Part shown: in pieces, positions 9,242-17,100 of the stretch
Layout of the letters: each line of letters opens with the position of its first letter
Numbering within the stretch: position 1 is the first letter of the stretch
Assembly: GCA_910589035.1 (NCBI GenBank)
Contig: CAJUSI010000005.1
Location: 1 to 64,000 of the forward strand
From: an uncultured Acetatifactor sp.
GTDB taxonomy: Bacteria; Bacillota; Clostridia; Lachnospirales; Lachnospiraceae
Direction: 5' to 3'
Length of the DNA stretch: 64,000 nucleotides
Translations under genes and position numbers: made by a program
Notes under the pieces: generated by a model
Seen by the model: the letters and a program-made list of their open reading frames with translations, nothing else
Databases searched by the model: none
What the model was told of the DNA's origin: nothing

Positions 9242-9937
9242 ATGAAAAAGTTAGGTTTGTATCTATGTGCAGGTGTATTGGCGCTCAGCCTCGGGGCATG
9301 CGGCCAGAAGGACCAGGAGGACAGCTCGCAGCAGACGGATTCGCAGCAGGAGAGCAGTTCCCAGGAGACGGAACAGCAGTCTGAGGAGAGCAGCTCCCAG
9401 GAGACGGAACAGCAGCCTGAGGAGAGCCCTTCCCAGGGAACAGAGGGAGACCAGGAAGATCCGGGGATGGATATCTCCAATGGCTGGAGCGAGGAGATGG
9501 AGAAGCTCCGGCAGGCGGTGATCACCGCCGTCGGGCAGGAAAACTATTGGCCGGATATGCCCATGGATTCCGAGATGCTGGAGATGTCTTTCAAGCTCAC
9601 GTCGGATATGTATGAGGATTATGTGGCGGAATCTCCCATGATCAGCGCGAATGTGGATACTCTTGTGATCGTCCGGGCGAAGGAAGGCCAGGCGGAGGCG
9701 GTGGAAGAAGCCCTGAAGGCCTATCGCGAGGAGAAGGTGAACGATACCTTGCAGTATCCCATGAATATCGGCAAAATCCAGGCTTCTCAGGTGGAGCGCA
9801 TGGGCGATTATGTGATCTTCGTCCAGCTGGGAGCGGATACAAGCGGGGATGAGAGTGAGGAAGCGAGCATAAATAAGTGCAAAGAGGCAAACAGCGCGGC
9901 CCTTGAGGCCATCCGCGGAATTGTTGAGGCAGAATGA
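9242..9937 (+). CDS. DUF4358-type lipoprotein
   Basis: This 231-residue secreted lipoprotein has a signal peptide ending in the lipobox LGAC (Cys about residue 20). A low-complexity Ser/Gln/Glu linker follows (about 24-72) with an 11-residue repeat (SSSQETEQQ plus variants). The C-terminal domain (about 80-230) has the DUF4358 look: DTLVIVRAKEGQAEAVEEAL, then GDYVIFVQLG. The start at 9242 is fixed by AAGGAGG 5 bases upstream. DUF4358 genes commonly sit beside MBOAT and DHHW genes in Firmicutes, as here, so a role in cell-surface polymer O-acylation is inferred; no biochemical function can be read. Confidence 0.8.
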   Translation: MKKLGLYLCAGVLALSLGACGQKDQEDSSQQTDSQQESSSQETEQQSEESSSQETEQQPEESPSQGTEGDQEDPGMDISNGWSEEMEKLRQAVITAVGQENYWPDMPMDSEMLEMSFKLTSDMYEDYVAESPMISANVDTLVIVRAKEGQAEAVEEALKAYREEKVNDTLQYPMNIGKIQASQVERMGDYVIFVQLGADTSGDESEEASINKCKEANSAALEAIRGIVEAE

Positions 9938-10000
9938 AGCTAAAGGTTTTTGACTAAAAACCGTTTCGGTTGAGCCGGCTTATTTTATCTGCGGTTGATT

Positions 10001-10033
10001 GCAGCGGTTCAGACAGAAGAGCTGAGCCGCTGC
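10001..10033 (+). other. Intergenic 12-bp-stem hairpin
   Basis: GCAGCGGTTCAG and CTGAGCCGCTGC form a 12-pair stem (one G-U) around an 8-base loop in the 160-base gap between the lipoprotein and MBOAT genes. No T-run follows, so it looks like an mRNA processing or stability hairpin rather than a terminator. A second small stem (GGTTTTT/AAAAACC) is at 9945-9962. Confidence 0.55.
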
Positions 10034-10096
10034 AAGAAGCAGAAGGACAGCTGCCTGCCATAATGGCGCAAAACATATTATCAGGAGAGAAAAGAG

Positions 10097-11509
10097 ATGG
10101 TATTCAGCAGTGTAATTTTTCTTTTCCGGTTTCTGCCCTTGTTCTTTCTTCTATATTATCTGGTCCCCGGGAGGATGAAAAATTTCCTTCTCTTTGTGGG
10201 GAGCCTGTTCTTTTATGCATGGGGAGAGCCGGTGTATGTGGTGCTGATGCTGTTTTCCACCCTGGTGGATTATACCCACGGGCGGCTGCTGGGACGCTTC
10301 CGGGGGCGGAAGGGGGCAAAGCTTATTCTGCTCTCCTCCGTCCTGATCAATCTGTTTATACTGTGTTTTTTCAAATACGCAGATTTCCTGACAGGGGCTG
10401 TGAATCAGGCGTTTGGCCTTTCGCTGCCCCTTCTTTCGCTGCCTCTGCCCATAGGCATTTCCTTTTATACCTTCCAGACCATGTCCTATACCATCGATGT
10501 GTACCGGGGCGAGGTGGAGGTTCAGAAGAATCTGCTGGATTTCGGAGTGTATGTGACCATGTTCCCCCAGCTGATTGCAGGGCCTATTGTGAAATACCGC
10601 GAGGTGGAGAAAAGGCTTCACCACCGCAGGTTCTCCATCACGGAAGCCAGCGCGGGGATGAAGCGGTTCTGTATCGGACTTGCCAAAAAGGTCCTGATCG
10701 CCAACCAGGCGGGGGAGCTCTGGGTGACGGTTTCCGCCATGGAGCTGTCGGGCATGAGCGTTCTGACAGCCTGGCTGGGGGTACTGGCCTTTGCCTTCCA
10801 GATCTATTTTGACTTTTCGGGGTATTCCGATATGGCCATCGGACTTGGCGAAATGCTGGGATTTCGATTCCCTGAAAATTTCAATTATCCTTATATTTCC
10901 GCCTCCGTCACGGAATTCTGGCGTAGGTGGCATATTTCCCTGGGAAGCTGGTTCCGGGAGTATGTGTATATTCCCCTGGGAGGGAACAGAAAGGGACTGC
11001 CCAGGCAGCTCTTCAATATTCTGGTGGTATGGCTGCTCACCGGAATCTGGCATGGAGCCGGATGGAATTTCCTCTTCTGGGGGCTCTGGTTTGCGGTTGC
11101 CCTGATGCTGGAGAAGCTGTTCCTGGGGCGCCTGCTGGCCTGGCTTCCGAAGGGGATCGGAATGCTCTATACTGCCCTGGTGGTGCTGACAGGCTGGGTA
11201 TTTTTCGCTCTGGATGCGCCGGCCAGGATTCTGGGATACCTGGGAGTGATGACGGGAGCCGGGGAAGATTTTGTGGATTCCCGTTTTCTCTATCTGGGCG
11301 GGCAGTACTGGGCATTGCTTCTGACAGCCGCGGTATGTTCCACCCCTTTTCTTCATAATTTCACGGCAAAGCTGGAGAAATCGGGGACGGGATGGGGGAT
11401 GGCGTTGTACCGTTTCGGGGAAAAGGTGATTCCGGCGGCGCTGCTGCTTTTGTCCATTGCGGGGATTATTGAGGCGTCCTATAATCCGTTTTTATATTTT
11501 CGGTTTTAG
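10097..11509 (+). CDS. MBOAT family membrane O-acyltransferase (AlgI/DltB-like)
   Basis: The 470-residue polytopic protein has about 10-11 hydrophobic segments. Family landmarks are LPIGISFYTFQTMSYTIDVY, FPQLIAGPIVKYREV, DFSGYSDMAIGLG, FWRRWHISLGSWFREYVYIP and the catalytic-His region GIWHGAGWNF (His near residue 318). MBOAT proteins of this branch move acyl groups across the membrane to surface polysaccharides. The DHHW gene directly downstream encodes a likely extracytoplasmic partner, and the upstream DUF4358 lipoprotein completes a commonly seen trio. AGGAG lies 8-9 bases before the ATG. The acceptor polymer is unknown. Confidence 0.92.
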   Translation: MVFSSVIFLFRFLPLFFLLYYLVPGRMKNFLLFVGSLFFYAWGEPVYVVLMLFSTLVDYTHGRLLGRFRGRKGAKLILLSSVLINLFILCFFKYADFLTGAVNQAFGLSLPLLSLPLPIGISFYTFQTMSYTIDVYRGEVEVQKNLLDFGVYVTMFPQLIAGPIVKYREVEKRLHHRRFSITEASAGMKRFCIGLAKKVLIANQAGELWVTVSAMELSGMSVLTAWLGVLAFAFQIYFDFSGYSDMAIGLGEMLGFRFPENFNYPYISASVTEFWRRWHISLGSWFREYVYIPLGGNRKGLPRQLFNILVVWLLTGIWHGAGWNFLFWGLWFAVALMLEKLFLGRLLAWLPKGIGMLYTALVVLTGWVFFALDAPARILGYLGVMTGAGEDFVDSRFLYLGGQYWALLLTAAVCSTPFLHNFTAKLEKSGTGWGMALYRFGEKVIPAALLLLSIAGIIEASYNPFLYFRF

Positions 11510-11604
11510 ATATTTCCCAGGGAAAGCGTACGCTTTAGGGAAAATCCGGTGTCGAAGGCACTTTTATGCAGAGCAGCGGATTGCGACATGCAAGGGGTAT
11601 TAGA

Positions 11605-12726
11605 ATGAGCGAGAAGAGACGAGCTTTTTTTACATTTGGGTTCCTGTTTTCCATTATCCTGGTATTCAGCTTTGCGGACCTGGTGCAGGGAGACAGGGTA
11701 TTCTCGGAGACGGAGAATAAGGTGCTGGCCTCGAAGCCGAAGCTGACATGGGAGGCCCTGTCCGGCGGGAGCTACGGGGAGGACTATGAGACCTATCTGA
11801 CCGATCAGTTTGTGGGCCGGGACAAATGGATCACCATCAATACCTGGGTGGATATCGCTCTGCAGAGGAAGGAGATCAAAGGGGTCTATCTGGCAGAGGA
11901 CGGGTATCTCATAGAGCAGCATCTGCCGGAAAAGTATTCTGCGGCCAGGGAAGCCGAGAAGCTTGCCCTTCTGGAGGGACTGGTGCGCCGGTGGGACGCC
12001 ATGGTGATGCTGGCGCCCACTGCCGACAATATCCTCACGGATAAGCTGCCGGATTTCGCGCCCTGCTATGATGAGCGGGGGCTGCTGGAGCAGGCGGAAG
12101 CCCTGGTGGGAGCGGAGAACTACGTGGATGTGTTCACGGCCCTGAAAAGCCATGCCGGGGAGGAGATTTATTACCGCACGGATCATCACTGGACCAGCCT
12201 GGGCGCCTGGTACGCTTACCAGGCCTGGGCGGAAGCGAAGGGGGAGGCACAGGATCTCTACGATAGGAATTCCATGGAGGCCGTGACGCAGGATTTCCTG
12301 GGAACCCTGCATTCGAAGGTGAATCTTGACATGGAGGGGGAAGCCATTTATTATTTTCCCCAGACGGCGGGCCAGGTGATGGCGGTGACCTATGATCTGA
12401 AGGATACCAGGGATACCTGCTATGAGGAGAGCTACCTGGACACCAAGAATAAATACGGCTTTTTCCTGGACGATAACCATGCTTTTATAGAAATCGAGAC
12501 CACCTGCCGGAACGGAAAGACCCTGTTTGTGATCAAGGATTCCTATGCCAACTGCCTCATCCCGCTGCTGACGGCCCATTATGAACGGATCTATGTGATG
12601 GATCTGAGGTATTTTAACGGCAGGCTTTTTCAGTTCATGGAAAAATACGAGCCGGAGACGGGGATGGATGTGCTGGTGCTGTATAATTGCATTCACTTTC
12701 TGGAGGAATTTGCTTATCTGCAGTAG
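11605..12726 (+). CDS. DHHW family protein (AlgX/AlgJ-like O-acetylation partner)
   Basis: This 373-residue protein has an N-terminal signal-anchor (about residues 8-26) and an extracytoplasmic SGNH-like domain. The name-giving motif TDHHW is at residues 192-196, and the late block FVIKDSYANCLIPLL contains the conserved Asp-Ser expected near the active site. The start at 11605 has AAGGGG 8 bases upstream; a longer frame from 11566 has no site. DHHW proteins pair with MBOAT acyltransferases to complete polymer O-acetylation outside the cell. A palindrome AGCGTACGCT lies in the short gap after the MBOAT gene. Confidence 0.88.
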   Translation: MSEKRRAFFTFGFLFSIILVFSFADLVQGDRVFSETENKVLASKPKLTWEALSGGSYGEDYETYLTDQFVGRDKWITINTWVDIALQRKEIKGVYLAEDGYLIEQHLPEKYSAAREAEKLALLEGLVRRWDAMVMLAPTADNILTDKLPDFAPCYDERGLLEQAEALVGAENYVDVFTALKSHAGEEIYYRTDHHWTSLGAWYAYQAWAEAKGEAQDLYDRNSMEAVTQDFLGTLHSKVNLDMEGEAIYYFPQTAGQVMAVTYDLKDTRDTCYEESYLDTKNKYGFFLDDNHAFIEIETTCRNGKTLFVIKDSYANCLIPLLTAHYERIYVMDLRYFNGRLFQFMEKYEPETGMDVLVLYNCIHFLEEFAYLQ

Positions 12727-12800
12727 CGGGGCGGACACGGAGAGCAGAGACGGATTATTTAGAACGGCATGTGCCGGGATTGCTTCGATTTTCCGGAACT

Positions 12801-12952
12801 TTTACAGATGGGGACATCAGGAAGGATTCTGCCGGACAAAGAAAATGGCAGGGGGATGCAGAAATGTAATACAGCATGAGCTTCGGCAGCGCCGGAGGTC
12901 TTTACAGATGCATGCGTCCGGAAAAATTCTGCAGGACAAAGAAAATGGCCGG
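12801..12952 (+). repeat. Pair of ~52-bp direct repeats before the HAD gene
   Basis: Copies at 12801-12852 and 12901-12952 are exactly 100 bases apart, both starting TTTACAGATG and both containing GGACAAAGAAAATGGC. They match over most of their length. The second copy ends 29 bases before the ATG of the HAD gene. The 255-base gap holds no other clear structure. Confidence 0.85.
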
Positions 12953-12981
12953 AAGGTACGAAAAGGAACAGGAGACAGAGG

Positions 12982-13641
12982 ATGAGAGCGGTTGTGTTTG
13001 ACATGGATGGTGTGTTATTTGACACGGAGGTCGTATGCATGAAAAGCTGGACGGCCATTGCCGCCAGAAGGGGTCTGCCTATGATGGAGGAAGTGTTCCC
13101 GAAATGCATCGGGCTCAACGCCAACGACAGCAGGCAGGTGGTGCTGGAGGCGTACGGGGAGGATTTCGATTACCCCGTATTTCGACAGGAGACTGCGGAA
13201 TGGTTTCGGAATTATATAGAAGAAAACGGCCTTCCCATCAAGCCGGGAATGCACCGGCTCCTGGACTGGCTGAAGGAAAACGGCTATCAAATAGGGCTGG
13301 CCTCCTCCACCCGGGGGGAATCCGTGTTCAGCCACCTGAAGCAGGCGGGCATCGGCGGCTTCTTTGAGACGGTGGTGACGGGGGATATGGTGGAGCATTC
13401 CAAGCCCAGGCCGGATATCTACCTGCGGGCCTGCAGGGAGCTGGGGGTTGCTCCCGGGGAGACCTACGCCATCGAAGATTCCCCCAACGGTATCCGCTCC
13501 GCCCACGCGGCGGGAATGCGCCCCATCATGGTGCCGGATATGATTCCGGCGGACGAGGAGATGCGGGCCTTAAGCTTTCTGATCCGGAAGAATCTCATGG
13601 AAGTGCTGGAGTATCTGCGGCAGGAAAAGGAGAAGGAATAA
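12982..13641 (+). CDS. HAD superfamily hydrolase, beta-phosphoglucomutase-like
   Basis: The 219-residue protein is a subfamily IA HAD enzyme: motif I FDMDGVLFDTE (nucleophile Asp7, Asp9), motif II Ser-Thr in ASSTRGE, motif III Lys in SKPRPDIYL, and motif IV EDSPNGIRSA. The helical cap lies between residues 15 and 85. Such proteins dephosphorylate or isomerise sugar phosphates. The cap lacks obvious determinants, so phosphatase and beta-phosphoglucomutase are both possible. It follows the duplicated 52-bp repeat and lies upstream of rsmA, separated by a purine-rich repeat tract. Confidence 0.88.
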   Translation: MRAVVFDMDGVLFDTEVVCMKSWTAIAARRGLPMMEEVFPKCIGLNANDSRQVVLEAYGEDFDYPVFRQETAEWFRNYIEENGLPIKPGMHRLLDWLKENGYQIGLASSTRGESVFSHLKQAGIGGFFETVVTGDMVEHSKPRPDIYLRACRELGVAPGETYAIEDSPNGIRSAHAAGMRPIMVPDMIPADEEMRALSFLIRKNLMEVLEYLRQEKEKE

Positions 13642-13739
13642 GCCGTAGTTTCCCATGGAAAATTGTACCTGCGTCCACAGAAAGCTTTTAAATACAGTCG
13701 TTATTGTGCAGATACGATTTATCATGGGGAACTAAGGAT

Positions 13740-13862
13740 AAGAGAAGGAACAGGACGAGGAACAGGACAAGGACAGAGAACAGGATAAGGACAGGGAACA
13801 GGACAAGGAATAGAACAAGGACACAGAACAGTATAAGAACAGTATAAGAACAGGACAAGGAG
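13740..13862 (+). repeat. Purine-rich degenerate ~12-bp minisatellite before rsmA
   Basis: About ten degenerate copies of a unit like GGAACAGGACAA fill 13740-13862, almost free of T on this strand. The tract ends 9 bases before the rsmA ATG and includes the likely ribosome site AAGGAG, so changes in repeat number would alter the rsmA leader. Confidence 0.85.
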
Positions 13863-13871
13863 AAGACACAG

Positions 13872-14729
13872 ATGGCAGATCTGGGAATTCCTCACAACAC
13901 CATAGAGGTGTTGCAGAGGCATAACTTTACCATTCAGAAAAAATTCGGACAGAACTTCCTGATCGATCCAAGGGTGCTGGAGAAGATCATCCGGGCGGCG
14001 GATATCACGGAGGAGGACTGGGTGCTGGAGATCGGCCCCGGCATCGGCACCATGACCCAGTATCTGGCGGAGCAGGCCGGGGAGGTGACGGCGGTGGAGA
14101 TCGATCGGTGCCTGATTCCCATTCTGGAAGAAACCCTGTCCGCTTACAGCAATGTGACGATTATCAATGCGGACATTCTGAAGATGGATTTGAAGGAGCT
14201 TGCGGAAGAGAAGGCCAAGGGCCGGTCCGTGAAGGTGGTGGCCAATCTTCCCTATTACATAACCACGCCCATCGTCATGGGATTGTTCGAGAGCCATATG
14301 CCCTTGAAGAGCGTCACCGTCATGGTCCAGAAGGAGGTGGCGGACCGCATGCAGGCGGGCCCGGGAAGCAAGGATTACGGCGCGCTCTCTCTGGCGGTGC
14401 AGTACTATGCCTGGCCGGAAATCGCGGCCAATGTGCCTCCCAACTGCTTCCTCCCCAGGCCCAATGTGGGAAGCGCTGTGATAAGACTTCTCCGGCATGA
14501 AAGCGCCCCGGTGAAGGTGCGGGACGAGAAGAAGATGTTTCGCATCATCCGCGCCGCCTTCAACCAGAGGCGCAAAACCCTGGCCAACAGCCTGGGCAAC
14601 GCCCCCGATCTGGGCATCTCCAAGGAGCGGGCGGCGTCCGCCCTGGAGGAGCTGCAGCTTCCGCCAGCGGTCCGGGGAGAGGCGCTTTCCCTGGAGCAGT
14701 TTGCGGCGCTGTCTGATTTGCTGTGGTAA
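13872..14729 (+). CDS. rsmA: 16S rRNA dimethyladenosine transferase RsmA (KsgA)
   Basis: The 285-residue protein has the KsgA/Dim1 signature: KKFGQNFLIDP, the SAM-binding VLEIGPGIGTMTQYL (about residues 51-65), acidic VTAVEIDR, and the catalytic NLPYY motif near residues 124-128. It dimethylates the two adjacent adenines near the 3' end of 16S rRNA, making cells sensitive to kasugamycin. Length is normal. It is followed by its own terminator and preceded by an unusual purine-rich repeat. Confidence 0.95.
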   Translation: MADLGIPHNTIEVLQRHNFTIQKKFGQNFLIDPRVLEKIIRAADITEEDWVLEIGPGIGTMTQYLAEQAGEVTAVEIDRCLIPILEETLSAYSNVTIINADILKMDLKELAEEKAKGRSVKVVANLPYYITTPIVMGLFESHMPLKSVTVMVQKEVADRMQAGPGSKDYGALSLAVQYYAWPEIAANVPPNCFLPRPNVGSAVIRLLRHESAPVKVRDEKKMFRIIRAAFNQRRKTLANSLGNAPDLGISKERAASALEELQLPPAVRGEALSLEQFAALSDLLW

Positions 14730-14756
14730 ATGGATTTCTGCCCGCTGCAGCAGCGG

Positions 14757-14789
14757 AAAACGTCTTGTTGGAAAATAAGGCGTTTTTTT
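14757..14789 (+). terminator. Rho-independent terminator after rsmA
   Basis: Stem AAAACGTCTT (14757-14766) pairs with AAGGCGTTTT (14777-14786) with one G-U, and a T-run follows (T7). It isolates rsmA from the agr-like island. Confidence 0.8.
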
Positions 14790-14817
14790 CTGCATCAGAA
14801 GAAGTACAAAGGAAGGA

Positions 14818-14846
14818 TTGAAATATGGATATGACTAATGTATGAT
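14818..14846 (+). promoter_or_regulatory. Sigma-A promoter of the agr-like regulator/kinase pair
   Basis: TTGAAA (14818-14823), a 17-base spacer and TATGAT (14841-14846) match the consensus at 5 of 6 positions each. It lies 27 bases upstream of the LytTR regulator ATG, so the regulator and kinase probably have a constitutive promoter of their own. Confidence 0.75.
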
Positions 14847-14872
14847 GATACAAAAGAGATAAAGGGGGAAAT

Positions 14873-15574
14873 ATGTATTATATAGGGATATGCGACGACG
14901 GAAAAAATACCTGCGCGTTAATTGAGGAAATGGTGCTGCTGTATGCAAAAAAGAGCAAGCTGAGGATGGATATCCAAGTATGGTATACAGGCGAGGAATT
15001 GTGCGGATATTTGGAACAGGGGGGCTGCCTGGATATTCTGTTCTTGGATATAGAGTTGTTCCGGCTGACCGGGATAGAGGTGGGTGGCTTTATACGGAAC
15101 AGGATGGAGGACAGGAGGATGCAGATCATTTACATTTCCGGGCATCCTGCATATGCACAGAAATTGTTCAAAACTCAGCCAATGGATTTCTTGGTCAAGC
15201 CGATTACCGTACAGCAGATAGAAGATTCCCTTGAACTGGCAGTGAAGCTGATTGAGAGAAATTTGGAGAGATTTGAATTCCAAATCGGCAGGGACTATCA
15301 CTACATATCATACGGAGAAATTATATATTTTGAGAGTAAGGGGCGAAAAATAAAAATCGTGATAGTGGGTGCGGAAGCAGAGTTTTATGGGGTACTAAAG
15401 GATTTGGAAGAGAAACTTCCCAAAGAATTTATTCCGATTCATCAGTCATTTGTGATAAACAGAACTCATGTAGCGCGATATGCCTATGAAATGGTGGAGA
15501 TGGATAACGGCACTGTACTTTCCATTAGCAAAGCATATCGGAAACAGGTTAGGGAGAGGTTATTAAGGGGATGA
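14873..15574 (+). CDS. LytTR-family response regulator (AgrA-like)
   Basis: The 233-residue protein has an N-terminal receiver domain (about residues 1-120; acidic ICDDGK near the start, phospho-acceptor Asp59 in LFLDIELF, Lys in FLVKPI) and a C-terminal LytTR DNA-binding domain (about 135-230; YHYISYGEIIYFES, FIPIHQSFVINRTHVA). This is the AgrA/VirR layout. It overlaps the kinase gene by 4 bases. The ribosome site is AGGGGG. Base composition is clearly AT-richer than rsmA upstream, hinting at transfer. Likely targets are the direct repeats at 16858-16892, upstream of the AgrD-type peptide gene. Confidence 0.9.
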   Translation: MYYIGICDDGKNTCALIEEMVLLYAKKSKLRMDIQVWYTGEELCGYLEQGGCLDILFLDIELFRLTGIEVGGFIRNRMEDRRMQIIYISGHPAYAQKLFKTQPMDFLVKPITVQQIEDSLELAVKLIERNLERFEFQIGRDYHYISYGEIIYFESKGRKIKIVIVGAEAEFYGVLKDLEEKLPKEFIPIHQSFVINRTHVARYAYEMVEMDNGTVLSISKAYRKQVRERLLRG

Positions 15575-16842
15575 ATATGGCGGATATCATAATTTGCGTT
15601 ACGACGAATTTGTTCAGGATTTACCTGATAAGCAGATTTGTTCATATATTTGCAGGGGATGCGGAAAATGAGACTTGTTGCTATTGGGTGAGGCGTATAG
15701 TATATGGAGCATTTTTCGCCATTAATACGATAACTTATTTGGCCTTTCACATGATGTGGGTTAACGTTATCTGCAATTTGCTTGGAATTGGGCTGATTGT
15801 CCTGACATATACAAGATCGCTGAAGATGATTTTATTTGTGACGGGATCTATCTATATAGTTAACATGGCATGTAGCGTGGCAGCGATTCTTCCATTTGTA
15901 GATTATGAGGATGGTATGGGATTCGATCAGATTTATGAGGCATTAGATATGTTTTTGGTACTGATCTGTGAGTTGATTGCGGAAAAGATTGTAGATACCC
16001 GGCAGAAAACGGCGAATATCCAGACTCTCTCTTTTGTTTTTGTACCACTATGCAGTATTGGGATGCTTTATGTTATAACTTATACAAGAAGCAGCGTAAG
16101 AGCAGGGATTGTTATAGCAGGCATTGGACTTGTCCTGATTAATTTTTTTACTTTTTATTTATATAATACACAGGTGGATGCTTTATTCCATAAATATGAG
16201 AACGAAGTGTTGCGGCAGGAGGTTAAGGGGTACGCAAATCAATTGGATGTAATGCTACAGGGAGAAGAAAGAGTAAAAGCATTGCGTCATGATATGAAAC
16301 ACCATATGAACGAACTGAAAATACTGGCTGCAAAAGGCGAGATCAGCGCGATTGAAGAATATATAGATGATATGCGGGAGTTTATAAACAATCCTTACGA
16401 AATTGTTTCCTCAGGGAATCTGGAAATAGACAGTGTAATGAACTATATGCTTTACAGGGCAGAGGAAGAAGGGTGCAATGTAAATGTGAAAGTACAGCTT
16501 CCGGAATCAGTGAGACATTCCTTTGACATTAACGTAATCCTGGGAAATTTGCTAGAGAACGGCATTGAGGCGGCAGGGCAGACAGAAGAGAAAAGACTGG
16601 ACATAAATATTGAAATGCACCAGGGCTTTTTGAGAATACAGATTGAAAACAGCTATGCTGGTAAATTGGAAAAAGGCCATGAAAGCCTACTTACAACGAA
16701 AGCGAAAAAAGACCATCATGGTATCGGCCTGGAGAATGTAAGAAAAATCGTGCGCAAATATAACGGAACTATGGAAATATGCTCAGAGGACGATTTATTT
16801 CGTGTTATTTTGCTCTTATATATATCAGAAGGTTCAGATTGA
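15571..16842 (+). CDS. GHKL sensor histidine kinase (AgrC-like)
   Basis: The 423-residue protein has about six N-terminal membrane segments (1-205), a coiled linker, an H-box RHDMKHHMNE (near residue 238) and a GHKL ATP-binding domain (N-box NLLENGIEAA, G-box HHGIGLENVRKIV). This is the AgrC/ComD architecture for sensing a peptide pheromone at the membrane. It overlaps the LytTR regulator gene by 4 bases. The AgrD-type peptide encoded 109 bases downstream is the obvious ligand candidate. AT-rich like its neighbour. Confidence 0.9.
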   Translation: MNMADIIICVTTNLFRIYLISRFVHIFAGDAENETCCYWVRRIVYGAFFAINTITYLAFHMMWVNVICNLLGIGLIVLTYTRSLKMILFVTGSIYIVNMACSVAAILPFVDYEDGMGFDQIYEALDMFLVLICELIAEKIVDTRQKTANIQTLSFVFVPLCSIGMLYVITYTRSSVRAGIVIAGIGLVLINFFTFYLYNTQVDALFHKYENEVLRQEVKGYANQLDVMLQGEERVKALRHDMKHHMNELKILAAKGEISAIEEYIDDMREFINNPYEIVSSGNLEIDSVMNYMLYRAEEEGCNVNVKVQLPESVRHSFDINVILGNLLENGIEAAGQTEEKRLDINIEMHQGFLRIQIENSYAGKLEKGHESLLTTKAKKDHHGIGLENVRKIVRKYNGTMEICSEDDLFRVILLLYISEGSD

Positions 16843-16857
16843 AATAGTCTAAAATTT

Positions 16858-16925
16858 CCAATTATCACACAAATATAACCCAATTATGACAGGAAACAGC
16901 ACAAAGGGATTTTTTGTGCTATCAT
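16858..16925 (+). promoter_or_regulatory. Tandem LytTR/VirR-like operator and promoter for the peptide operon
   Basis: Direct repeats CAATTATCACA (from 16859) and CAATTATGACA (from 16881) are 22 bases apart, two helical turns, as for paired AgrA/VirR boxes; CCAATTATCAC resembles the VirR core CCAGTT followed by CAC. A -10-like TATCAT is at 16920-16925 with no good -35, as expected of an activated promoter. A stem AGCACAAA/TTTGTGCT at 16898-16920 overlaps it. Binding by the neighbouring regulator is inferred. Confidence 0.55.
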
Positions 16926-16950
16926 GCTTTTGGAAAGGAGGATGATAGCA

Positions 16951-17100
16951 ATGAAAATGGAGCGAGTAAAAAAAAGAGTGGAACAGGTAATTGCCCAAAT
17001 TGCTAAAAGGTCGGCAAGCGTAGAAGCTAATACCGCATGTTCATTCTTGGGATATCAGCCCAAAGAACCAAAGCAAGTCAAATCATTGCGGAAGTTTTGA
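16951..17100 (+). CDS. agrD: AgrD-type cyclic (thio)lactone autoinducer propeptide
   Basis: This 49-residue gene has an AAGGAGG site 9 bases before the ATG. The product has the AgrD plan: a basic amphipathic N-terminal helix (residues 1-20), a core ANTACSFLGY with a single Cys at residue 30, and a charged tail YQPKEPKQVK containing the Pro-x-x-Pro-like segment usual in this family. A thiolactone between Cys30 and a residue four or five positions later would give a five- or six-member ring (CSFLG or CSFLGY). It lies between the AgrC-like kinase and a transglutaminase-fold gene. No AgrB is seen anywhere in the island. The exact ring is inferred. Confidence 0.82.
   Translation: MKMERVKKRVEQVIAQIAKRSASVEANTACSFLGYQPKEPKQVKSLRKF

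Noticed and set aside
10151..11356. 401-codon minus-strand frame opposite the MBOAT gene
   Set aside because: Antisense shadow; the plus strand has a complete MBOAT with a ribosome site.
14873..16842. Lasso- or lanthipeptide cluster
   Set aside because: No lanthipeptide synthetase, Asn-synthetase-like cyclase or PqqD-like domain was found; the regulator, kinase and peptide are agr-type.
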